This document shows, piece by piece, positions 41,635-49,252 of a stretch of DNA of 57,429 nt (position 1 is the first letter of the stretch; each line of letters begins with the position of its first letter). A program made the position numbers and the translations under genes. The notes below the pieces were generated by a model. It was given only the letters and a program-made list of their open reading frames with translations. It did no database searches and was not told the origin of the DNA. Source of the DNA: Bacteroidaceae bacterium (GTDB taxonomy: Bacteria > Bacteroidota > Bacteroidia > Bacteroidales > Bacteroidaceae); the NCBI GenBank assembly GCA_017559845.1, contig JAFYQQ010000002.1, forward strand, positions 1 through 57,429, written 5' to 3'.

Positions 41635-42527
41635 AAAGTAGCAGACAAGCATATCTGAAGATTGTGTTCCTGCTGTGCCTTGTTTTCTGGCATGGCGGGA
41701 CAAATGCGCTTTGGGCCCAGCAGGTTGTGGAGAAAGCGGACACCATCGCCCGTCAGGACTCCATTCCGCAGACCTCCAGGCGAGATAGAAAAACAGCGAG
41801 GGGAAACGCCCGAAAGGAGAAGATTGCGGAAAAGGCCGATTCTGTGGCCTTGAAGAAGCAACAGGAGGCGGATTCGATAAAAGTGGCAGCCGCCGCCCTC
41901 AAGCGCAATCCCGAAGCCGCCCTGAAGCAACACGAGGGCAAACTGCCCAAGGACAGTACCGAACTCTCGGAAATGACAGACAGCCTGTTGCAGAAGGTGC
42001 TGAACCCGGCCAAAAAGAGCAAATTCAAACCAGACCCCATCCGTTCTATGTGGCTCGGACTGGTTTTCCCCGGAGGCGGACAGATCTATAACCGCAAGTA
42101 TTGGAAGCTCCCCATCTTCTATGGCGGCTTTTTGGGCTGTGCCTATGCGCTAACCTGGAACGGACAGATGCTGAGGGACTATAGCCAGGCCTATCTGGAC
42201 ATCATGGACACCGACCCCAACACCAAGAGCTACGAGAAGATGCTGCCCTTGGGATATGACATCACGGGCAAGGAAGAGCGTTTCAAGACAATTTTTAAGA
42301 ACAAGAAGAACTATTTCCGGAAATATCGCGACATGAGCATCTTTGCCTTTGCCGGCGTGTATATGCTGGCGGTGATTGACGCTTACGTCGATGCCGAGCT
42401 TTCCTCCTTCGATATCAGCAAGGACTTGAGCATGAGCTGGGGGCCTACTGTAATCCAACAAAGTCCGAAAGGCGGGCTAATGCAGCGCCAGACGGCTCCC
42501 GGAATCCAATGTAACATTACATTTTAA
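41631..42527 (+). CDS. DUF5683 membrane protein (TTG start)
   Basis: 298 residues starting at TTG (41631), which overlaps the parB TGA; the signal peptide (LKIVFLLCLVFWHGGTNALW) requires this start. A charged, low-complexity linker (about 30-125, rich in Lys, Glu, Ala) precedes two membrane segments, in IRSMWLGLVFPGGGQIYNRK with YGGFLGCAYALTW, and later MSIFAFAGVYMLAVIDAY. The family is of unknown function and occurs in this operon in Bacteroidales. A link between chromosome segregation and the envelope is suggested by its neighbours only. Confidence 0.85.
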   Translation: MKSSRQAYLKIVFLLCLVFWHGGTNALWAQQVVEKADTIARQDSIPQTSRRDRKTARGNARKEKIAEKADSVALKKQQEADSIKVAAAALKRNPEAALKQHEGKLPKDSTELSEMTDSLLQKVLNPAKKSKFKPDPIRSMWLGLVFPGGGQIYNRKYWKLPIFYGGFLGCAYALTWNGQMLRDYSQAYLDIMDTDPNTKSYEKMLPLGYDITGKEERFKTIFKNKKNYFRKYRDMSIFAFAGVYMLAVIDAYVDAELSSFDISKDLSMSWGPTVIQQSPKGGLMQRQTAPGIQCNITF

Positions 42528-42530
42528 AAC

Positions 42531-43790
42531 ATGGACAAGAAGATTTTCATTACATTCATAACAGCTTTTATATGGCTTGGGTGCGGTACGCTGAATGCCC
42601 AGGTAAGAGTGGCCGAAGAACCCTTGGCGGCAGACTCCCTGATTCTGCCCGAGGGCATGCAGGCGCACGAGCTTGACAGCCTGCTCAACGATTGGAACGT
42701 GCGTAGCCATCTGACAGCGGACGATAGCTGCAACGCTACGGGCGAGAACCCCCAGTTCACCGAAGAGGAGTATATCTCCCGTCTGAGCCGCTTGCCCAAT
42801 GTGATAGAAATGCCTTATAATAAGGAAGTACGCCGTTACATTGACCAGTATTGCGAGCGCATGCGCCGCTCCATCAGCATCTTTCTGGGCGCGGGCAACT
42901 TCTATATCCCCTTGTTCGAGGAAGCACTTGAAAGTTATCAGCTCCCCCTGGAACTGAAATACCTGCCCATCATTGAAAGTGCGCTGAATCCCAAGGCCAC
43001 CAGTCGCGTGGGCGCAGCCGGACTGTGGCAGTTCATGATAGCCACCGGAAAACAGTATGGCCTGGAGGTGACCAGTCTTGTGGACGAACGCCGCGACCCC
43101 ATCAAGTCAAGCTATGCCGCCGCGCGTTATCTGAAGGACCTTTATGATATGTTCGGTGACTGGACATTGGTGATAGCCAGTTATAATTGCGGCCCCAACA
43201 ACACCTTGAAGGCTATTACCCGGGCTGGGGGCGTGAAGGACTATTGGAAAATCTATCCCTATCTCCCAGCCGAGACCCGTGGCTATGTGCCGGCCTTCAT
43301 TGCCGCCAACTATGTGATGAACTATTATTGTCAGCACAATATCTGCCCCCTTGAGACAAACCTTCCTCAGTCTGCCGACACGTTGAACGTAACCCGTAAC
43401 GTATATATGGAGCAGATTGTGGACCTTTGCGGAGTGAGTATGGACGAGGTGAAGGCATTGAATCCTCAGTATCGGACCAATCTCATCCCCGGAGAATCGC
43501 GCCCTTGCACCATAAAGTTGCCCAGTTCTGCTGTGGCGGCCTTCCTTACTGCCGGAGACAGCATCTATACGCATCGTATTGGCGAACTGGCCAAGAACCG
43601 CAAGGTGGTGGAAGTGGACGAGAGCAAGGTTCCCTCTTCAAGCAAGGGCAGTCGTACTGTAACGGTGCGCAAGGGCGATACCCTCGGCTCCATAGCGCAG
43701 CGCAACCGCACCACTGTTACCAAAATAAAGCGTCTGAACGGATTGAAGAATAACAATATCCGTGTAGGGCAGAAACTCAGAGTAAGATAA
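42531..43790 (+). CDS. mltD: MltD-like lytic transglycosylase with LysM
   Basis: 419 residues with a signal peptide (FITAFIWLGCGTLNAQ). The SLT/GH23 domain (about 105-265) carries the catalytic Glu in KYLPIIESALNPKATSRVG and the later AGLWQFMIATG and IASYNCGPNNTLKAI. A degenerate LysM-like region (about 295-345) and one good C-terminal LysM (VTVRKGDTLGSIAQRNRTTV) follow. It cleaves peptidoglycan glycan strands, forming 1,6-anhydro ends, in the periplasm. It is fourth in the parAB operon, three bases after DUF5683. Confidence 0.93.
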   Translation: MDKKIFITFITAFIWLGCGTLNAQVRVAEEPLAADSLILPEGMQAHELDSLLNDWNVRSHLTADDSCNATGENPQFTEEEYISRLSRLPNVIEMPYNKEVRRYIDQYCERMRRSISIFLGAGNFYIPLFEEALESYQLPLELKYLPIIESALNPKATSRVGAAGLWQFMIATGKQYGLEVTSLVDERRDPIKSSYAAARYLKDLYDMFGDWTLVIASYNCGPNNTLKAITRAGGVKDYWKIYPYLPAETRGYVPAFIAANYVMNYYCQHNICPLETNLPQSADTLNVTRNVYMEQIVDLCGVSMDEVKALNPQYRTNLIPGESRPCTIKLPSSAVAAFLTAGDSIYTHRIGELAKNRKVVEVDESKVPSSSKGSRTVTVRKGDTLGSIAQRNRTTVTKIKRLNGLKNNNIRVGQKLRVR

Positions 43791-43840
43791 TTTTCTCCCC
43801 CAATCTTGATTGCCAAAACCCCGAAAACCGAAGAATCGTT

Positions 43841-46096
43841 ATGGAAGAACTGACCCCAAGGCAAATAGAAGATGAAAGAATGGTGAACGAGGCCTACCAG
43901 CACTTGGTGGACACATACATGAAATCGCGTCACCGTGGAAATGTGGAACTGATCAACAAGGCGTTCAACTTTGCCAAGCAGGCTCACAAGGGCGTGCGCC
44001 GTCTCAGCGGCGAACCCTACATCATGCACCCCATTGCGGTGGCACAGATCGCCTGTGAGGAAATCGGACTCGGAAGCACCAGTATCTGTTCGGCCCTTCT
44101 GCACGATGTGGTGGAAGATACCGATTATACCGTAGAAGACATCAGCAACATCTTCAGCCCCAAGATTGCCCAGATTGTGGACGGACTGACTAAGATTTCG
44201 GGAGGAATTTTTGGAGAAAAGGCTTCTGCCCAAGCCGAGTCTTTCAAGAAACTTTTGCTTACGATGAGTGATGACATCCGCGTAATCCTTATCAAGATTT
44301 CGGATCGTCTGCACAATATGCGTACCCTGGGTAGCCAGTTGCCCAACAAACAATACAAGATTGCCGGCGAAACCCTTTACATCTATGCTCCTTTGGCCAA
44401 CCGCTTGGGATTGCATAAGGTGAAGGAGGAATTGGAAGACCTCAGTTTCCGTTACGAACATCCCGAGGAATATGCGGAGATAGCCCGTAATCTTGCCGGC
44501 ATGAAGGACAATCTGAATGCCGAGTTTGACGAGTTTACAGCCCCTATCCGTCAGAAATTGGACGAATCGGGTATCCGTTATGAGATAAAGGCCCGCATAA
44601 AGGCTCCGTACAGCATCTGGTGCAAGATGCAGAACAAGCACGTCACCTTTGACGAGGTCTATGACATTCTGGCCGTTCGCATCATTTTTGATGTGGGAAA
44701 GGTGCATGATGAAATCACCGAGTGTTTCCATATATATGCCGTGGCAAGCAATATCTACAAACCCCATCCCGAACGCTTCCGCGATTGGCTTAGTCATCCC
44801 AAGGCCAACGGCTATCAGGCTCTGCACACAACGCTTATGAGTAAGTCTGGTAAATGGATTGAGGTGCAGATCAGAAGTCGCCGCATGGACGAAATGGCCG
44901 AACAGGGTTTCGCCGCTCATTGGAAATACAAGGAGGGAGGCAAGACCACCAAGGACAGCGAGAATGAACTGGACAAGTGGCTACATACCATCAAGGAGAT
45001 TCTGGATGATCCGCAGCCCAATGCCGTGGACTTCCTTGATGCCATCAAACTCAATCTCTATGCCAGCGAAATTTTCGTGGTAACGCCAAAGGGCGAGTTC
45101 AAAACCATGCCCGCGGGCTGTACCGCACTGGACTTTGCCTTCAATATCCACACCTTCTTGGGAACCCACTGTATCGGTGCCAAGGTAAACCACAAACTGG
45201 TGCCTATCAGCCATGTCCTGCACAGCGGTGACCAGGTGGAGATACTTACCTCTAAGACACAGAAGGTAACGGCCGATTGGATGCAGTATGCCACTACAGC
45301 AAAGGCCAAGAGCAAGATTCATGCCATACTGAAAAGAGAGATGCGAGAGAAACAACGGAAGGGAGAAGATATGCTCAACACCTTCTTTATGGAGATGGAA
45401 AAGGAACCCAATAGCATGGTTATAGACCGTCTTTGCGCATTGCATGAAATCAGTTCCCGCGAGGAATTCTATGCTGCAATCGGTTCCGCCCGAGTGGTTT
45501 TGGGCGAGCAGGACAGAGATTTGGTTCTTGAGAAGAATTCGGAGAACAAGAAGAGCTGGAGCCGTTATCTGGAATTCTTCAAGCGCGGACGCGGCAAGCA
45601 GACACCAGAAGGCGTTGAGACACCAAACGCACCGTCTGAAAAGATTGACCGCAAGAAGCCGCTTTGCCTCAACGAGGAGACAATGGGCAAGTATATTATG
45701 TGCGACTGTTGCCACCCCATCCCCGGAGATGATGTGTTGGGTTATTTTGACGATGATAATCGCATCACCATCCACAAGCGCCAGTGTGCCATAGCGGCCA
45801 AACTGAAGAGTAGTTACGGCAACCACATCCTGGCGGCCAATTGGGATACTCATAAACAATTGTATTTCCCTGCTACGCTCCATCTTGAGGGCATTGATCA
45901 CATGGGCGTACTGCACCAGATTACCGGTGTGCTGTCGCAGCAGATGAATGTAAATATGCGCAAGGTGCATATCGAGACCAACGATGGCATCTTTACGGCC
46001 GAAATCCAGTTGGAGGTTCATGATGCCGAAGACCTTCAGGCTATTTGTCTGGATTTGAAGAAAATCCCGGAAGTCCAGGTCGTAAATCGTTTCTAA
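43841..46096 (+). CDS. rel: Bifunctional (p)ppGpp synthetase/hydrolase
   Basis: 751 residues. Domains: HD hydrolase (SALLHDVVEDTDYT near 85-98), RelA/SpoT synthetase (RIKAPYSIWCKMQNK, then VRIIFDV and FRDWLSHPKANGYQALHT), TGS (FVVTPKGEFKTMPAGCTALD), and a C-terminal ACT domain (LEGIDHMGVLHQITGVLSQQ). Both active sites look intact, so it should make and degrade ppGpp in the stringent response. It is the last gene of the parAB operon, 50 bp after mltD. A strong hairpin lies 240 bp downstream; 46097-46333 shows nothing else recognisable. Confidence 0.96.
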   Translation: MEELTPRQIEDERMVNEAYQHLVDTYMKSRHRGNVELINKAFNFAKQAHKGVRRLSGEPYIMHPIAVAQIACEEIGLGSTSICSALLHDVVEDTDYTVEDISNIFSPKIAQIVDGLTKISGGIFGEKASAQAESFKKLLLTMSDDIRVILIKISDRLHNMRTLGSQLPNKQYKIAGETLYIYAPLANRLGLHKVKEELEDLSFRYEHPEEYAEIARNLAGMKDNLNAEFDEFTAPIRQKLDESGIRYEIKARIKAPYSIWCKMQNKHVTFDEVYDILAVRIIFDVGKVHDEITECFHIYAVASNIYKPHPERFRDWLSHPKANGYQALHTTLMSKSGKWIEVQIRSRRMDEMAEQGFAAHWKYKEGGKTTKDSENELDKWLHTIKEILDDPQPNAVDFLDAIKLNLYASEIFVVTPKGEFKTMPAGCTALDFAFNIHTFLGTHCIGAKVNHKLVPISHVLHSGDQVEILTSKTQKVTADWMQYATTAKAKSKIHAILKREMREKQRKGEDMLNTFFMEMEKEPNSMVIDRLCALHEISSREEFYAAIGSARVVLGEQDRDLVLEKNSENKKSWSRYLEFFKRGRGKQTPEGVETPNAPSEKIDRKKPLCLNEETMGKYIMCDCCHPIPGDDVLGYFDDDNRITIHKRQCAIAAKLKSSYGNHILAANWDTHKQLYFPATLHLEGIDHMGVLHQITGVLSQQMNVNMRKVHIETNDGIFTAEIQLEVHDAEDLQAICLDLKKIPEVQVVNRF

Positions 46097-46333
46097 ACAA
46101 AACAGGCTGGTGCAAAGAAACGCCGTCTCTCCGGAAAGTTAACGCCTTTACTTTGTTATTGAAACGTGTTTACTTGCCCGATGAAAGGCGATGTTACCGA
46201 AGACGCTTGTTTTCGAAAGGGATGAAAAGCGGCCGGAACGGAGAAACCGGAGTTGGTTAAACTTTAAACCTGAGTTTTTAGAACGTCCCTTAAATCAACC
46301 ATGATAGGGTTGTTGAAAGGATGAAACGCCCCC

Positions 46334-46404
46334 AAAAGTGCCGATAGGCTGCGAAAGTTGCATTTTTTTTCTAACTTTCGCAGCCTATCGGCACTTTTTT
46401 AAAG
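46334..46404. terminator. Perfect 26-bp stem hairpin with T-runs
   Basis: Left arm 46334-46359 and right arm 46373-46398 are perfectly complementary (core GTGCCGATAGGCTGCGAAAG), with a 13-nt loop that is mostly T. Six Ts end the right arm and four As precede the left. It should stop transcription from both sides. The stem is unusually long for a terminator, so a small element end is an alternative. Confidence 0.75.
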
Positions 46405-46413
46405 AAATATCAC

Positions 46414-46421
46414 TAAATTTG
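46414..46421 (+). promoter_or_regulatory. -7 box of the AAA/DUF234 ATPase gene
   Basis: TAAATTTG, 25 bp upstream of the ATG at 46447 and directly after the long hairpin. Confidence 0.6.
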
Positions 46422-46446
46422 CATTCAAAAGAAAACACCAAGAAGT

Positions 46447-47868
46447 ATGGGACAGATTATAGTTGGCAGAAAAAAGGAGCTGGCGCAGATTGACCAATAT
46501 TACAACTCGGGCAAGGCAGAATTTATTGCTGTGTATGGCAGAAGACGAGTGGGTAAAACTTTCCTTATTCGCCAGCATTTCAAGAACCAGTTTTCCTTTG
46601 ATATGACAGGTGTAATGGAGGGCTCCAAATCCGAACAGATGACGGCTTTCCATACTGCTTTGAAGACCTACGGCTATAAGGGCAAGAAGAACCAGAACTG
46701 GATTGACGCTTTTTTTGCGCTTCGGCAGTTATTGGAATCAAAAATAGAGGAGGGCAAAAGATGTGTGATCTTCATCGACGAGCTGCCATGCCTTGATACG
46801 CCTAAGGCTGGATTTGTAAATGCGCTCGGACATTTCTGGAACAATTGGGCAAACTGGCAGCCAGAGATGATGCTGATTGTCTGCGGTTCGGCAACATCGT
46901 GGATGGTGCGCAATGTCATCGATAACCACGGCGGCCTTCACGACCGCATTACTCACGAAATGCACTTGCATCCGTTTACATTGAGTGAAACCGAGGCGTT
47001 CTTTGCCGCCAATGGTTTTGTATGGAATCGCTTGAGTATTCTGCAAGCATATATGGCGATTGGTGGTGTGCCGTACTATATGAGCCTGTTTGAGAAGACC
47101 GATAGCCCGGCTACGGGACTGGACAGATTGTTCTTCAGCGGAAATGCGGAACTGAAGAAAGAGTATCGCAGGCTGTTCTCCTCGCTTTTCAAGAATCCAC
47201 AACCGTACCTTGAAATCATCTCTCTGCTGGCCAAACACCCAAAGGGACTTACAAGAGAGGAACTGAGCGGAAAGTTGAACACGTCGAACAATGGCAACTT
47301 GGGGGATATGCTGACCGACCTTGTGTATTGCGACTTCCTGCGCAAGTGTAATGTGCGGGAGAAGAAGGTAAAAGCGAACTCGGCTATCTATCAGTTGGTG
47401 GACTTCTACACTATATTCTACAATACCTTTGCCGCCAAGAACATCGTGGAGGAACATTTTTGGACACGCAATGTGAATACGCCAGAGATTACTGCGTGGT
47501 ATGGTCTTGCATTTGAGCGTATCTGCAAAGCACATATTCCACAGATTAAGGCAAGGTTGGGTATTGCAAGCGTATCAACCGAATTCTACACTTGGAAGAC
47601 TAATCAGGTGGAGAATGGGGCGCAGATTGACATCATCATTGACCGTGCGGATAACACCATTAACCTTTGCGAGGTGAAATATAGCGAGGACTTGTATAGC
47701 CTTGATAAAGAGGAGTTCCTAAAGATACAAAATCGCATCAGTGCGTTTAAGGAGGTTACAGGCACGAGAAGCAGTATTATCCCAACCATGATCACGACAT
47801 TTGGCATGAAGGAAGGTCTGTATAGTGACCAAATAATTGCAAAAATAGATATGGATGCATTGTTTTAG
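46447..47868 (+). CDS. AAA ATPase with DUF234 PD-(D/E)XK-like domain
   Basis: 473 residues. The N-terminal ATPase domain has Walker A in YGRRRVGKTFLIRQHF and Walker B in CVIFIDELPCLD, then sensor-like LIVCGSATSWMVRNV. A winged-helix segment follows (EIISLLAKHPKGLTREELSG). The C-terminal DUF234 domain has a nuclease-like pattern: Asp in NGAQIDIIID near residue 392 and CEVKY near 408. Such proteins are widespread, lone ATPases of unknown function in archaea and Bacteroidetes, sometimes mobile. It is monocistronic, lies between a long hairpin and a repeat pair, and is probably an accessory gene. Confidence 0.9.
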   Translation: MGQIIVGRKKELAQIDQYYNSGKAEFIAVYGRRRVGKTFLIRQHFKNQFSFDMTGVMEGSKSEQMTAFHTALKTYGYKGKKNQNWIDAFFALRQLLESKIEEGKRCVIFIDELPCLDTPKAGFVNALGHFWNNWANWQPEMMLIVCGSATSWMVRNVIDNHGGLHDRITHEMHLHPFTLSETEAFFAANGFVWNRLSILQAYMAIGGVPYYMSLFEKTDSPATGLDRLFFSGNAELKKEYRRLFSSLFKNPQPYLEIISLLAKHPKGLTREELSGKLNTSNNGNLGDMLTDLVYCDFLRKCNVREKKVKANSAIYQLVDFYTIFYNTFAAKNIVEEHFWTRNVNTPEITAWYGLAFERICKAHIPQIKARLGIASVSTEFYTWKTNQVENGAQIDIIIDRADNTINLCEVKYSEDLYSLDKEEFLKIQNRISAFKEVTGTRSSIIPTMITTFGMKEGLYSDQIIAKIDMDALF

Positions 47869-47934
47869 CTCTCTCTTATTAAATATTATGCGATAATATT
47901 TCTTTAGATTGTCCCTTGTTTACTGTAAAAACTT

Positions 47935-47942
47935 TACCTTTG
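47935..47942 (+). promoter_or_regulatory. -7 box upstream of the BMP/C13 operon
   Basis: TACCTTTG with an ATG only 4 bp later (47947) and the BMP-like gene about 290 bp downstream. A transcript from here would carry the hairpin repeat pair in its leader. Confidence 0.4.
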
Positions 47943-48004
47943 CAAGATGAAAGTATTAATTGGCTTCCCCAAAATGGGAGTAGAAATACCAAGTACCACC
48001 CAAA

Positions 48005-48090
48005 GTCATCCTGAACTTGTTTCAGGATCTCACTGCGAGCCAATAATAATGCTTCTCTGCGGACAGATCCTGAATCAAGTTCAGGATGAC
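48005..48090. repeat. GTCAT-CTGAAC hairpin repeat pair (third copy)
   Basis: 48005-48031 and 48064-48090 are an inverted pair of the family at 30.6-30.9 kb. Each arm is a hairpin with ATCCTGAA/TTCAGGAT stems; the second arm carries one change (AATCAAG). The flank CCATTTACTCTGGGCTATCG is the complement of the motif beside the second pair at 30.8-30.9 kb. It accounts for most of the 367-bp gap between the ATPase and BMP genes. Confidence 0.8.
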
Positions 48091-48235
48091 CATTTACTCT
48101 GGGCTATCGCCATTTGTTATATAGCAAGGAACGGGCATGCGGGCGTTCCCCCGAAGCAGAAACGTTCCTGGCCCAGTGGCGGGGTTCCAACGGAGACCGA
48201 AACGAATGTAAAAAACGAATAAAAATCCAACGAAA

Positions 48236-49252
48236 TTGAAACGAAATTGGACATATCTGCTCATGACGGCTTTGGCCCTCTGCACCCTGCTTTCGGGGTG
48301 TGAGAAGGAAGAGGCCGTTGATGCAAATGCACGGCGGGTGGAGGTGGTTTTCTCTCCCGGCGGAGTGGGCGACCAGGGGTATAACGACAATATTCTGGCC
48401 GGACTGCAGCAGGCATCGGTGAAATACGGCTTTACACTGGCCATCCACATTCCCAAGGAGAAACGGCAGGCCGAGGATATCTATGAGGCGTGGCGCAACA
48501 GCCAGCCCGGCGAGGGATGCGAACGCTCGCTCTTCGTATTCTCGGGCAGTGAGTACGAGTACCTGCTGGATTCGCTGCCGCTGCCCCAGGACGAGCGGAA
48601 GGACGTGCTGATGTTTGAGACGGACAAGCAGGTGGAGGGCGTGTACACCTTCTGTGTGGGCAGTTATGGTGCCAGTTACCTGGCCGGTGCCACCAGCGTG
48701 TTGGACACCCAAGGAATGGAACAGAAGGCCCTGGTCATCGCCGCCAATCCGCACGACAGGAACGTGCGCCGGGCAGTGGAGGGATACAGGGACGGATACC
48801 TGGCCGCCGGAGGCAACGGATGTGACGTGCATTACCTGAGCGCGGATCCCGACGGCGGTTACGACCAGCAGGACAGTGCCTACAAGGTGTGCATGAAAAC
48901 GGCGGGGCTGTATGACTTCCGCTTTGCCGTGGCCGGTTCGTCCAACATGGGCATGTACCGCTTCTCGCGCGAGAATCTGGAACTGGTGGTGGGCATGTAC
49001 CGCGACATGAGCGCCCAGGCCTCGATGATGCTTTTCTCGGTGGGAAAGCACATGGACAGGGCGGTTGGCCAGGTTGTGGGCGACCTGTTGAAGAACAGGA
49101 ACATCCCGTACCATCAGAAGTTTATGTACTCGTCGGGGTATGAGGAGCTGGTTTTTGCGCCGCATGCCTCGGCCGACTGGTTCCTGGACATCTCTGACAT
49201 AAGGAATCGGATAACAGCAATTGAACAGGCGTATGAAGAGGCTGCTGAGTAA
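48236..49252 (+). CDS. BMP/PnrA-like substrate-binding lipoprotein
   Basis: 338 residues from TTG 48236, chosen because it gives a proper lipoprotein signal (MKRNWTYLLMTALALC, TLLSGC); the next ATG (nine residues on) lacks the basic N-terminus. The BMP pattern follows: VVFSPGGVGDQGYNDNILAG, VGSYGASYLAGATSVL and FRFAVAGSSNMGMYRFS. Family members bind nucleosides for import or sensing. No permease or ATPase is encoded nearby, so a sensor or signalling role with the overlapping next gene (20-bp overlap) is likely. Nucleoside binding here is an inference from the family. Confidence 0.85.
   Translation: MKRNWTYLLMTALALCTLLSGCEKEEAVDANARRVEVVFSPGGVGDQGYNDNILAGLQQASVKYGFTLAIHIPKEKRQAEDIYEAWRNSQPGEGCERSLFVFSGSEYEYLLDSLPLPQDERKDVLMFETDKQVEGVYTFCVGSYGASYLAGATSVLDTQGMEQKALVIAANPHDRNVRRAVEGYRDGYLAAGGNGCDVHYLSADPDGGYDQQDSAYKVCMKTAGLYDFRFAVAGSSNMGMYRFSRENLELVVGMYRDMSAQASMMLFSVGKHMDRAVGQVVGDLLKNRNIPYHQKFMYSSGYEELVFAPHASADWFLDISDIRNRITAIEQAYEEAAE

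Noticed and set aside
47947..48222. A 91-residue gene with a near-leaderless start
   Set aside because: After about 18 codons the frame passes through the GTCAT..CTGAAC hairpin repeats; the product would be translated repeat sequence. At most a short truncated leader remains.
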